Below the pieces are notes generated by a model that worked only from the letters and a program-made list of their open reading frames with translations, made no database searches and was not told the origin of the DNA. A DNA stretch of 64,000 nucleotides from Theropithecus gelada (Eukaryota > Chordata > Mammalia > Primates > Cercopithecidae). Shown piece by piece: positions 37,673 to 49,086 of the stretch (its first letter is position 1; every line of letters starts with the position of its first letter). The stretch is taken from positions 13,724,995 to 13,788,994 of the forward strand of contig NC_037680.1 of the NCBI RefSeq assembly GCF_003255815.1, read 5' to 3'. The position numbers and the translations under genes are program-made.

Positions 37673-39023
37673 TTAACAGAAAAGTATGTGTTAATGTTTG
37701 TATGTGCCCTAGTGTAGAAAAATAAAATGTACTGGGAAATTAACAAGACAGTTTATTGTTTTTGAGGTTTTTTTACAGATATATAGCAATTACTGTCTCA
37801 TAATTTACATTTTTATATGGAAACATACTTCTGGGATTCCTTTTGGCTTTTATTTTCTTACTTCTCTACATTCTACTATCCCAATCTGGTTAAAAATGAG
37901 AAATAATTTTTCATATCTTATATTTTTATGTCTTGTCAAACAACACTTGCTTACCCCACAAAGTGTTAAGAAGCATGTTTTTTTTTAATTACATAAAAGG
38001 GTGAAGCTATTCAACCAAATAATGAAAACACTAGTAGATTTGGCGTGGTTTTTTCTTTTTTTTTTTTCACTATGGCACAAGTAATGTTTAAATGTTTATA
38101 TTTGAACTCAAAGAAATTTTGCCCTCAATTAACAAACCCAACTGAGCAAAGTATTTTTAGACCAGATAGGGTATAGGCAGTAGAAATACGGAATCTTTTA
38201 TTATTTTTCCTTTGGCGGGTAGGGAGGAGGTTGGGGAAATATCTGAAGGATAAAATGCTCTAGGTCTTTTACCCATGTGTGCCAGTGGACCCCAGCTGAA
38301 ATCAGGACTAACATTACTGCTGGGGAAATGAATGTACTAGTCTTTTGTTACGAATGTGAAACTACTGGACTGTTCATTCAAAACAAGGTTGCATAAACCC
38401 CTATCAACAGAAACAGAAGAAACCCTGGCTACACACATAAGACTTTCTGGACAATGCACTGTATAATGGAAAGAACAGCAAAATAAAAGTCAGAATCCTG
38501 ATGGCCCTTAGTCATTTTTAACTGGTGTTAGGCATATCACTTAAAGCCACTGAGTTTCAGTTGGACTCATTTGCAAAGTATGGAAGTTTTACTGTATTGT
38601 CTGTTGAAGCCTCTGTGTACTCTAAAACTCCATGATTCTTTGTGTCTCATATGAGTCATTTCTAGTTCAGAAAGGTAGAATAATAGAGAATTGGTTTGTA
38701 ACAGCTTGGCAACCAACTGTCAATAACTGGAATCAATAAAAGCAACTATTTCAAAAGATCAGATTACCAGTTGCACTAATAAAGATTTATTACTTTAAAC
38801 CTTTATCATAAAATGTATGCTTTGAATACTGTAAAGTACACTGCATATAAGGAGTTTGGTATACTATAAAGAAACTTTTTCTGCAGGTAGTAATTATAGT
38901 GAAGATTTTAGGTTTACAAAGCCCTAGCTGTTTTCTGTGTAGCTGTTGTTATTCTTACGACTCTTGAAAAGTTTGTAGCTTCACCATATACATTTAATAT
39001 TTTGCAATAATTGGCCTTGTTCC
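37673..39023. other. Alu-free intron upstream of miR-128-1
   Basis: Contains a degenerate sense MIR at about 38450-38640 (agtcagaatcctgatggccc, ccactgagtttcagttggac). No miRNA promoter could be identified by eye. Confidence 0.55.
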
Positions 39024-39105
39024 TGAGCTGTTGGATTCGGGGCCGTAGCACTGTCTGAGAGGTTTACATTTCTCACAGTGAACCGGTCTCTTTTTCAGCT
39101 GCTTC
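39024..39105 (+). ncRNA. MIR128-1: miR-128-1 precursor hairpin
   Basis: This 82-nt hairpin in the sense orientation of the host intron matches the miR-128-1 precursor as known in human. The 3p mature sequence (tcacagtgaaccggtctctt) starts at 39073 with seed cacagtg. The 5p arm is at 39038-39060 (ccgtagcactgtctgaga at its end). The two arms pair through agcactgtctgaga with tctcacagtgaacc, joined by a ggtttacatt loop. miR-128 is a brain-enriched repressor of neuronal excitability genes. A second locus, miR-128-2, lies in the paralogue ARPP21. The surrounding intron from about 37,700 to 41,990 has no Alu, unlike almost everywhere else in the window. Confidence 0.98.
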
Positions 39106-41994
39106 CTGGCTTCTTTTTACTCAGGTTTCCACTGCTTTTTTGCTTTTTTTTAATGCTGTATGAAGGTGTTAACATTTGTTTATATTTTTCATTAATTGTA
39201 ATACCTTTAAATCATGCATCATACTCAGAAATAGGGATTTGAATTTAAGTGACAGCTTTGGCCTAATGTAATTTACCTATTAAAAATTTGTGAGAGCTAT
39301 TGCTTATTTCTTTTCCAAAGTAAGATTTGGATGGCAAATTCAGTTTGGTTTTGAGCTTATCTAAAAAGCTTAATGTTTTAAGCATACCAAACTCATTAGC
39401 AGAAGTCAAGTATATCTCTCCCTATTGCTACACAACTTTTTAGGGATATTGTTATATATGAAAGCATGACATCAGATGGACCTAATACACCTAAATGCAT
39501 TTGAAGCTACTTGGGCTCAGCTCTTACCAACGATATAATTTAATTTTTTTTCCCAAACAATGATGTTGTTGCATATCTTTGGGAAGCAAAATGATTCTGT
39601 GAAACTATACTTTTAGTTTTGCAACCATTTGATAACTTCAAAGATTATCATTGCATTATATCCTTAGTCTTAGCTTTCCAGATAACCCAGAATCATATGG
39701 TTCCAAGTTGATTAAGCTTTGTTACCAGCAGACTATGGTAGGATCCTGATGAACGACACTATGGAAGAAACTTGTTAGGATAAACAGCCTTCAGTGTGTG
39801 CAGATTGTTGACAGAATTTCAAGGCACAAATTGAAGAGTAACGAGTGTGTAAAAGGCAAGCAGGAAAATCAGCACTACTGGGTAAGCAGATGAGGGGCTT
39901 ATTGATAGGAGAGTCAGCTATGTCAAATAGGGACTCTAGGCGCAAAGTCAATTTCTTTATTGACAGCTTTCAATCCAAGTACTAGGAGTTTTGTATTTGT
40001 AAATTACTAGGTAGTGGCTCTGGCTATTCTTGTTTTTTCATTGAATCTGTGAGCATTTCTTAGTATGTATTGTGTGATTCAGCATAGATTCAGACATTGT
40101 ATAATACCTACAAATCCACCTATTTCCCTTTTCCCTTCTCCATTAACCTGCCGCCACTGAAATCTGGAGCCAAATATATCTGGTAAGTACCCACAGATTT
40201 CCTTGAGTTGTATAGACTCTTCCATGGAATAGTTCTTTAAATAGCTGTGAGCTGTAAACTCTGTGTGGCTGTTTTTGTTAGAATTGGTTTTTGTATATGT
40301 ATATGTTTATTTCAGGCACAGGAGTGAGAGAAGAGGGGTTGATAGATAAGAAGGGGTAATCAAGTGTAATAGCAACTGCATCTCCTTCCAAATACACCCA
40401 TGGGGCTAGCTTTAGTTGAAATTGCCCGCCTACCGAAATAGTGCCACAGACAGAAGCCCAAGATTACAAGCTTGAGGTTTTAACAATTTGGTCTTGTAGA
40501 TGCCTAGTTACAAATAAATTTGGCTTTAGTAAAATGGCTCATCTTTTAAAAAACAAAACAAAACAAATTACCTTCACAGTGCTTCTGCTGTACAAGCACA
40601 GTCTGAAAAAAAAATTAATAGGTACTATTAAGTGAAATAACCTTAGATTCATGGGTATTCTAAGCAGTTCTTTAATTCTTTTCGTAATTTTTCTGATTAT
40701 TTCTGTGTTATTAAGAGTGCTTTCCTTTAGAACAAATGGTAGTTCAGATCACCTATATAAAATAAAATTAGCCTGTTAATGCCTGTTCAATACTTTTCTG
40801 CTGAGCACTACATTTCCTTCCTGCTCTCTTCTCAGTAAAAGTGAAAGAGAGTTAAAAATAGAATATTCTTCGGAGCCCTCCAGGGAAGTGCCTGCACCAT
40901 CAATTTATATTGTCCTAGTTCTCTCAGCTTGCGGAATTGATTGTGCTTTCCTCTGAAAGTGCTGGAAGAAATGGCATAATATTGCAACAGTGCAGTCCTT
41001 TAACACAGCAGAATGGTAGTGTTTAAAAAATATATGTATATATGTTGCGATCTGGATATTTATTTTGTTGTTTGGTATCACTTACTATTGGCATTTCTTA
41101 CTTTACAAAATAGAGGCTTTCCCACAATATTGACATAAATTCCTATAAAAGATATACTGTTTTCCTCTACTTTCCAGGTTAAATTCAGATGTATCACAGG
41201 AAGAATTTTTCTTAATTCTAGTATACTGAAATGTACTTTTTAATGGAGAAAGAATAATTTATGTGGTAGCCAGCTTGGTGTCGGGATACTGGAAATACTC
41301 TTCTTGTAGCATTTTTGAAACCTGTTGATACTTTTCATTCTCTAGTAATCTACTTCTCCTTCCTAATCCTCAACCTTCTCCCTCTTTTCCAGATCATTGG
41401 ATTTTTCTTTCTCATACTTGGCAGTCTTCAAACTATACTTTTGACACTATCAGAATTCTGTACCACTCTTGCTTTTGTCTGAATAATTAGACAAGGAACC
41501 TAAACTACAATGCCACTTCTCTAGGTGTCACTCTGTAACGGTTCATGCCCAGCAGTCTGAAATTTCTTTGTTTAAACAAAAGTTCAGAGGAATTCATGAG
41601 CAACTTGAACAGTTCAAGATGTAAATTTTATTAAGCAAATGTACATAATGTGAGGCATACCTGTAATTAAATGATCCTTTATTTTAATGTTAACAATTAT
41701 TTTATTAATGGTTTTGTCTTACATAGGCAAAAGTAAGATTCTTATCTTTGATTGGATTAGGTGAATGATGTGGGGTTTTTTGTTTTTAGTGCTTTCCAGC
41801 TGAGTATTTCTAGTTTTGCTTGTGATTATAGTAATTTTAACCAATATAGATCCCAGTTTTATTTTCTTTTTAATTAGAACAAATGCTAGTCTGTTATGCC
41901 TGTTGAGTACTTTTCTGCTGAGCACTGCATTAGAAAAAGACCAATAATCTTTTAGTAATCTTTAATGTTCTGCTCTTTAGAGAATATAATTCAA
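39106..41994. other. Alu-free intron downstream of miR-128-1
   Basis: 2.9 kb. Holds a short direct repeat of about 60 nt (40729-40800 and 41875-41932, sharing acttttctgctgagcact). Otherwise nothing recognised. Confidence 0.55.
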
Positions 41995-42294
41995 GGCCGG
42001 GCGCGGTGGCTCAAGCCTGTAATCCCAGCACTTTGGGAGGCCGAGGCGGGTGGATCACGAGGTCAGGAGATCGAGACTATCCTGGCTAACATGGTGAAAC
42101 CCCGTCTCTACTAAAAATACAAAAAACTAGCCGGGCGTGGTGGCGGGCGCCTGTAGTCTCAGCTACTTGGGAGGCTGAGGCGGGAGAATGGCGTGAACCC
42201 GGGAGGCGGAGCTTGCAGTGAGCCGAGATCACGCCACTGCACTCCAGCCTGGGAGACACAGCGAGACTCCGTCTCAAAAAAAAAAAAAAAAAAA
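41995..42294 (+). mobile_element. young AluY
   Basis: Full-length and hardly mutated. Perfect 16-bp target duplication agagaatataattcaa at 41979 and 42295. Confidence 0.97.
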
Positions 42295-42310
42295 AGAGAA
42301 TATAATTCAA

Positions 42311-42974
42311 AATTATATACTTTTTAGCCAGTTACTATGTTGTATGTTTGTTATAATTATTAGAATGAGTGATAAAACATTTCATCATGACTTCTGGAAA
42401 AACCGTTCAGATACCTGTCCTAATGCCAGTAGAATTTACCTCTTGGGGTACCAATCATACTGAGCATCAGATGTTAAATGACAATTTTAGTTGTGATAGT
42501 TTAGAACGGTTCCTCAGACCCTGATGGCTTTCTACCCAGTGTAGTTTAAACCTGGTGGGTTTTCCTGCTTTTTATGTAAAAATGAAATGCTACTCAGTGG
42601 ATGGAAAAAAGCCATTGCTTCACATAACTTCAAGACTTCACCCATAAAACGTAGCAGCTCTCCTTGCACAAAATGTGTCCAGGTTAAAGCTGGCATTGCC
42701 CTGCTGAGTAAAGTCTGACTTCTTGGCAAAGCAGCCTGATTTTGTGGAGAAGACAGCCAGTATCTATGAAAACTCTGCTAGACAAATCTTCTATAGACTC
42801 ATCTGGAATGTGGCAACAGACATTTTGAGCAAAAGCAGCCTTCGAGGCAAAACTAAAGTCCAAAGGGAACATTGGCGATTCACATGGAAATACTCAGGCT
42901 GAGAGACAGAACTGTGGGATGTGGAACCTGAAATAGTGTCACCATTTGAGCCAGTTCTTCTCCTTCCCAATTGT
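42311..42974. other. intron, no feature recognised
   Basis: Two overlapping minus-strand open frames (42532-42872) without recognisable similarity. Confidence 0.5.
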
Positions 42975-43040
42975 CTTTTGTTATGTTTTAATATTTTAGA
43001 GACAGAGTCTCACTGTTTTGCCTAGACTGGAGTGCAGTGG
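42975..43040 (-). mobile_element. very short 5'-truncated Alu insertion
   Basis: Only about 65 nt: a degenerate T-rich tail, then gagacagagtctcactgttt to gactggagtgcagtgg. Flanked by ccttcccaattgt and ccttcctaattgt, which look like its target duplication, so the copy was truncated at insertion. Confidence 0.8.
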
Positions 43041-43555
43041 CCCTTCCTAATTGTTTAATACAATTTATGCATATAATCTAATTATAGCAAGGCAAGGAAG
43101 TGTAACTTTGAAATACATAAATAGTAAACCACGCATCTTGGGGGTAGTGGGCAAACCAAGGGAAGGACTGTTCCTCCCACAGAGAGAACATTATGGGCTA
43201 GTCATATACTCATTTACACATGCTCTTTTTTAAAGCCCCCAAGTTCATATGGCTGCCATCTGGACTAACTACTCAAAAATTTTCACTCTGATTCCTATTT
43301 TGAATAACAATGCTTATACTCACCAATAAATCTTTAGTTCAAATGAACAAAAAGTTTCCTTGTTGATTGACATTATTTCCAGCAATTATCTGTTTTCCTG
43401 TAATTAAGTTTATCTTGAGACTTAGGTATGTTAAGCTACAGTAAAATCTTCATTAACCAAAATTATCAGAAAATGAAACAAGGCCGGGTTCTGCTTATTT
43501 GAACAACATTACTATAATACTTTTTTCTTCTTCAACATGTGTTCCTCAAAAAAGT
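43041..43555. other. intron, no feature recognised
   Basis: Unique-looking AT-rich sequence. Confidence 0.55.
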
Positions 43556-43775
43556 AAATTTTAGAATCAGACAGCTGTGTGCAACTCCCAGCTACACACT
43601 TGATAGCTGTTGACCATAAACAAGGTATGAACCCCTCTGTGCCTTTTGTTTCCTCATCTGAAAAATAGGGATAATAATTGTGTCTATTTCATAAGATTGT
43701 GAACACTATCTTATGATATCCTAAGTACTCATAATAGTGCCTGAAACTTAATAAATGTCATTTGAGGCTTTGGTA
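43556..43775 (+). mobile_element. MIR
   Basis: ctcatctgaaaaatagggat, ttcataagattgtgaacac and cttaataaatgtcatttgag are the second half of a sense MIR. Confidence 0.85.
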
Positions 43776-43793
43776 TTAAGATTAGCTTGTGTG

Positions 43794-44084
43794 GGCCAGG
43801 CGCAGTGGCTCACGCCTGTAATCCCAGCACTTTGGGAGGCCGAGGCGGGCGGATCACGAGGTCAGGAGATCGAGACCATCCTGGCTAACACGGTGAAACC
43901 CCGTCTCTACTAAAAATACAAAAAATTAGCTGGGCGTGGTGGCGGGCGCCTGTAGTCCCAGCTACTAGGAGGCTAAGGCAGGAGAATGGCGTGAACCCGG
44001 GAGGCGGAGCTTGCAGTGAGCCGAGATCATACCACCGCACTCCAGCCTGGGCGACGAAGTGAGCCTCCTTCTCAAAAAAAAAAA
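43794..44084 (+). mobile_element. AluY inserted at the edge of an older Alu
   Basis: Low divergence. It is flanked by aagattagcttgtgtg at 43778 and 44085. The second copy is at the same time the 5' target duplication of the next Alu. Confidence 0.96.
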
Positions 44085-44100
44085 AAGATTAGCTTGTGTG

Positions 44101-44383
44101 GCTGGGCGCAGTGGCTTACCCCTGTAATCCCAGCACTTCAGAAGGCCAAGGCAGTCCAATCACCTGGTGTCAGGAGTTCAAGATCAGCCTGGCCAACACG
44201 GTGAAACCCCATCTCTATTAAATATACAAATATTAGCTGGGTGTGCTGGCACGCACCTGTAATCCCAGCTCCTTGGGCAAGAGAAGCACTTGAACCCAGG
44301 GGGATGAGGTTGCCATAAGCCAAGATGGCACCACTGCACTTCAGCCTGGGCAATAAAGCAGGACTCAGTTTCCAAAAAAAAAA
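44101..44383 (+). mobile_element. Alu (AluS-like)
   Basis: Starts gctgggcgcagtggcttacc directly after the duplication. A third, mutated copy of the target (agattagctgtgg) follows its tail at 44388. Confidence 0.95.
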
Positions 44384-44414
44384 CAAAAGATTAGCTGTGG
44401 TATCATTGTAGCAA

Positions 44415-44545
44415 AGATAATTATATATTAAATGAAAATTTAAATTTAAAATGAAAATATAATTTTAAAGATAATTATATTTTAAGTGAAAATTTAAATT
44501 TAAAATGAAAGTATAATTTTAAATTATACTTTAAATGAAAAGATA
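44415..44545 (+). repeat. 54-bp tandem repeat, 2.4 copies
   Basis: agataattatatattaaatg starts at 44415 and recurs at 44469 (agataattatattttaagtg). Each unit contains gaaaatttaaatttaaaatg. A partial third unit ends at 44545. Confidence 0.9.
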
Positions 44546-45032
44546 GGAATTTGGGGGCCAAATTGCAAAGCAGACACAGGAAGCTGACATAGTTTGTTCT
44601 AAAATGTTTGTTTTTTGTCCTTTGAGCTTCTCAACCCATGCCTTCATCCTGAAAGTACAGTAAAGATCAGTTGAGTTGTTTGATGTTAAACTTGAGGTCT
44701 AAATATGTTTTGAAGAAAATTACTTAAATACTTTCTTCCCATACATTGTAAAATTTCTTTTGATCAGATGTGGAAGCATTATATGAAAAAAGATTTTGAA
44801 CTGGTATGTGTCATATAACCCCATTTCTATAAATAATGAAAATTAATATATATGTTGCCCTCTGCATAGAAAATTAGGCTAGCTACATATAAAAATGTAA
44901 ATGGGGAGTATCTGTAAGTGATTATTTTCCCATACAGACTTTTTCTATTTTTGTATTTTTTTCCAAATTTTCTATAAAAATCTTTTTTGTGCTCTATAAG
45001 GTTTTTATAAAATATATTAAGTCTACGTTTTT
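44546..45032. other. intron, no feature recognised
   Basis: AT-rich. Confidence 0.55.
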
Positions 45033-45043
45033 AAAAATATTCA

Positions 45044-45355
45044 GGCCAGGTGCCATTGCACACCACTATAATCCCAGCACTTGGGGAGGCCAACGAGGGC
45101 GGATCACTTTGAGCTCAGGAGTTCAAGACCAGCCTGGGCAACATGGCAAAACCCTGTCTCTACTAAAAATACAAAAATTAACTAGGTGAGGTGGCACACA
45201 CCTGTAATTCCAGCTATTCAGGAGGCTGAGACAGGAGAATCGCTTGACCGAGGAGGTGGAGGTTGCAGTGAGGTGAGATCGCGCCACTGTACTCTGTCCT
45301 GGGTGATAGAGTAAGACTGTCTCAAAAAATAATAGTAAGTAAATTAATTAAAAAT
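45044..45355 (+). mobile_element. Alu
   Basis: Body ggccaggtgccattgcacac, A-rich tail, target duplication aaaaatattca at 45034 and 45356. Confidence 0.95.
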
Positions 45356-45620
45356 AAAAATATTCAAATAATACCTTCATTACAAGCTTTATATGCTAGA
45401 TATAAAGTTAAACAGTTTGTATTCTTTATTTGAGTTCTTCCTAAGCACCTTGAGGCTGATCATATGAAATCTGTGATTTAGCTGCTGTACAGTTTTCTAG
45501 GAGAGACTTAATGAGTGATCCACAAATTCCAGTCTGATGTGATTTGTATTCGTGAGAGTGTCATTTTAATGAAAAGGTGATTAAATGTGTTTAATCTTAT
45601 AAACCAATGTTACCTTAAAA

Positions 45621-45927
45621 TTTTTTTAATTTTTATTTTTATTTTTTTAAGATGGAGTTTTGCTCTTGTCGCCCAGTCTGGAGTTCAATGGCGCGATCTC
45701 AGCTCACTGCAACCTCTGCCTCCTAGGTTCGAGTGATTCTCCTGCCTCAGCCTCCCAAGTAGCTGGGATTACAGGCATGCGCCACCACGCCTGGCTAATT
45801 TTGTATTTGTAGTAGACATGGGGTTTCACTATGTTGGTCAGGCTGGTTTAACTCCTGATGTCAGGTGATCTACCGACGTCAGCCTCCCAAAGTGCTGGGA
45901 TTATAGGTGTGAACCACCGCGCTGGCC
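45621..45927 (-). mobile_element. Alu, left member of a close inverted pair
   Basis: Reversed body after a T-rich tail. Target duplication tgttaccttaaaattt (45608) and tgttatcttaaaattt (45931). Confidence 0.96.
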
Positions 45928-45953
45928 CAGTGTTATCTTAAAATTTAAATTCA

Positions 45954-46256
45954 GGCCGGGCGCCCTGGCTCATGCTTATAATCCCAACACTTTGGGAGGC
46001 CGAGGCGGGCAGATAACCTGAAGTCACGAGTTCGAGACCAACCTGGCCAACATGGCGAAACCCTGTCTGTACTAAAAATACAAAAATTAGCTAGGCATGG
46101 TGGCATGCGCCTGTAATTCCAGCTACTCGGCAGGCTGAGGTATGAAAATCACTTAAACCCGGGAGGCGGAGGTTGCGCTGAGCCAAGATGGCGCCACTGC
46201 GCTCCAACCTGGCGGACAGAGTAAGACTCTCTCTCTCAAAAAAAAAAAAAAAAAAA
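45954..46256 (+). mobile_element. Alu, right member of a close inverted pair
   Basis: Body ggccgggcgccctggctcat to an 18-nt A run. Only 26 nt separate it from the opposite-facing Alu. Confidence 0.96.
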
Positions 46257-46545
46257 GCCTACACAAACCATGAGAGAACAACTAATCAGAAAACGTTTAT
46301 GTTACCTGCAGAGTTTTATGAAATGTGGCAAAAGAGAATGGACAAAATCGTGACGGGATTAATAAGATTCTTAGTGAAGGTATTTTTTTAAGTGCTTGGC
46401 ATTATTATTTTTAATAGCTCCACTGTGTTCAAAAACTCAACCCTGGCTTATTTATGCTACTTCTGAATGAAGTACTGAGATGTTAGTGTTTATTCTACTT
46501 TCACAATCTTTAAACTCTAGAACTTCCTGGTAGTTCTCATCACTC
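46257..46545. other. intron, no feature recognised
   Basis: Short AT-rich stretch after the inverted Alu pair. Confidence 0.55.
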
Positions 46546-46930
46546 TTCTATGTGTAAAACCTTTGCTTCTTCACCAGTATTCTGTTGTACCTTCATCTTC
46601 CACTTATCATTTCACATACCATATTCATTCATTCTTGACTATTCCCCATTCCTCAAACATATTAACTGTCTTACTTTTTCCAAACCTTTTACTTTTGCTG
46701 GAATGAGCTTTTCCTTTAAGTCCAAGCCCAAATGTCACTACCTCTATAAATATCAGTCAGGACTAATTTCTTCCTCTTGTTTTCATAAGACTCTATTTAT
46801 ACTGCTATCCTCATATGGTATGGTGACTAAAAATGCCTAATTTCAAAGATAGGGACCATGTCATATCTATCTTTATCTAACCCAGATGGTGTCCTTTTTA
46901 CTACCCTTTGTAACAAATGACCAGATGCTG
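46546..46930. mobile_element. possible L2 fragment
   Basis: ttttgctggaatgagctttt, aagtccaagcccaaatgtca and ctacctc fit a degenerate LINE2 end. Strand not determined with confidence. Confidence 0.45.
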
Positions 46931-46987
46931 AGATCAACTTTTATATTTCATGTCAAATTTTCAAAATGTGCATGGTGTTTGTAAAGA

Positions 46988-47020
46988 GTGTGTGTGTATG
47001 TTTGTGTGTGTGTGTGTGGC
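46988..47020 (+). repeat. (TG)n microsatellite
   Basis: gtgtgtgtatgtttgtgtgt gtgtgtgtgg. Confidence 0.9.
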
Positions 47021-47076
47021 AATTAGTAGGCATGGATATTAAAGGAGATTAGGCTGCATTAAAGAATAAGATACCA

Positions 47077-47359
47077 GGCCAGTCATGGTGGCTCACGCCT
47101 GTAATCCCAGCACTTTGGGAGGCTGAGGTGGGTGGATCACCTGAAGTCAGGAGTTCAGGACCAGCCTGGCCAACATGGTGAAACCCCTACTAAAAATACA
47201 AAAATTAGCCGGGCATGGCAGTGCATGCCTGTAGTCCCAGCTGCTGGGGAGGCTGAGGCAAAAGAATTGCCTGAACCCAGTAGATGGTGGTTGCAGTGAG
47301 CCAAGATTGCACCACTGCACTCCAGCCTGAGCGATAGAGACTGCATCTGGAAAAAAAAA
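47077..47359 (+). mobile_element. Alu (AluS-like)
   Basis: Body ggccagtcatggtggctcac, target duplication agaataagatacca on both sides. Confidence 0.96.
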
Positions 47360-47404
47360 GAGAATAAGATACCATTGGAAATGTGCTGATGGAGCTTTCG
47401 TGAT

Positions 47405-47580
47405 GTAGCCAGGCATAGTGGTGCACACCCATAGTCCTAGCTCCTCAGGAGGCCTAGGTGGGGAGGATCCTTTGAGCCCAGGAGCTCGAGTGTACAGTGA
47501 GCTGTGAACATGCCCCTGCACTCCATCCAGCCTTGACAACAGAGTGAGACTGTCTCTAATAAAACAAAGCAAAAAAACAA
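47405..47580 (+). mobile_element. Alu right-monomer fragment (old)
   Basis: gccaggcatagtggtgcaca to agagtgagactgtctctaat. Only the right half, with AluJ-like ggatcctttgagcccaggag. Confidence 0.9.
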
Positions 47581-47757
47581 ATTCCATGACTTAGAGTCCA
47601 ACTGACCCCACATTAAATCACTACGACATGGCTTCTATAGGTATTTATTGAAAGCATTTTTTGTCTCAGACCTTTTATCATAATAGAGAATTTTAAGCAG
47701 GAGACCTCCAAGACGAGTCTCAAAAAATTGTTAAGTTTACATAAGTAAAAAGAATCA

Positions 47758-48058
47758 GACCTGGTACTGTGGCTAACGCCTGTAATCCCAACACTTGGGG
47801 ACGCCAAGGCAGGCGGATCACCTGTGGTCAGGAGTTGGAGACCAGTCTGGCCAATGTGGTGAAACCCCATCTCCAGTAAAAATAGAAAAATTAGCCGGGC
47901 ATGATGGCATGTGCTTGTAATCGCAGCTACTTGGGAGGCTGAGGCAAGAGAATCACTTGAACCCGGGAGGTGGAGGCTTCAGTGAGCCCAGATCGTGCCA
48001 CTGCACTCCAGCCTGGGCAACAGAGTGAGACTCCATCTCAGAAAAAAAAAAAAAAAAA
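47758..48058 (+). mobile_element. Alu (AluS-like)
   Basis: Degenerate start ctggtactgtggctaacgcc, complete body and A tail. The third Alu on the + strand in 1 kb. Confidence 0.95.
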
Positions 48059-48828
48059 TCAGAAGCACATTTGCACATAAATTGGCCTTGTTTTTTAAAG
48101 CTTTCTTTCAAGGCAACCTACAACCTTGAATATTTCTTGAATAGACTACAGAAGTAATATGCATAACATTTTTAGTTTCTTAGGGGGATATGACTGTTTT
48201 AAGTCAAATTATTTTAAGTCAGATTATATTACAGTGAATTCTGCCAGATATATACAGTTTGTTTTCATTTCAGTAGACTATAATTCTGCCAAGTCTGTTC
48301 TAAGAAGTTATTGTCCCAGTCTATACAGAACCCAAATTCTGATGCTTCTATAGATGTGTGTATATGTTGAGGTGGCATTTCCAACACAAAAAAAGGTCTC
48401 ATGTTCACATTTCATTTTCATTCCTGTGTTATTTTTCTAAGGGTGGAAATTTGTCATTGTATGTTTTAATGGTGTTTGGAATTTGGGGTGTAAATTTGAA
48501 ATACTTGTCATTTAATGAACTGAAAATAGTGTGAAATGTTAATTGTTAGATTAAAAAGGAAGAAGTTTATTCTGTTCTCTGCCTTTACCTGCCTATAAGT
48601 TTAAGTTGTATAGGAAATTCACAAGGAATAAAGGTTTAGCAAACAGCATATTATCAATCACTTTATTACAGATAAGAACTAAAATACACATTTTTTTTGT
48701 ACAAAGTTAAATTGGTGAGAAGGAAGTCATTGGAAACATGGCCATAAAGTACTGTTGCCATAGAAATAACATCATTTTACAAAAACCCTTCACTGTTAAG
48801 GGATTCACTATAACTGAATTTTTACTTT
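48059..48828. other. intron, no feature recognised
   Basis: Unique-looking. Confidence 0.55.
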
Positions 48829-49086
48829 GGTTTTGTTTTTTTTTTCTGTGTTTTGGGGGTTTTTTGTTTGGTTGGTTGGTTTTGTTTGTTTGTTTTTTGA
48901 GACAGGGTCTTATGCTGTCGCTTAGGCTGGAGTGCAGTGGCGCTATCTTGTATTTTTTTGTGGAGACAAGATTTGGCCGTGTTGCCCAGGCTGGTCTCGA
49001 ACTCCTGAGCTTACCCACCTCCATCCCCCCAATCCATCCATCTCCCAAAGTGCTGGGATTATAGGTATGAACCACCACACCTGGCC
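48829..49086 (-). mobile_element. Alu with internal deletions
   Basis: G/T-rich tail (ttggttggttggttttgttt), gagacagggtcttatgctgt, then a deletion of about 45 nt to the ttgtatttttttgtggagac part. A CCATCC-rich replacement lies before ctcccaaagtgctgggatta. Confidence 0.93.

Noticed and set aside
42532..42872. Two overlapping minus-strand open frames
   Set aside because: Overlapping in different frames, no similarity, no splice or promoter signals.
44415..44545. Tandem units considered as a CRISPR-like array
   Set aside because: Units are contiguous without spacers and the genome is mammalian.
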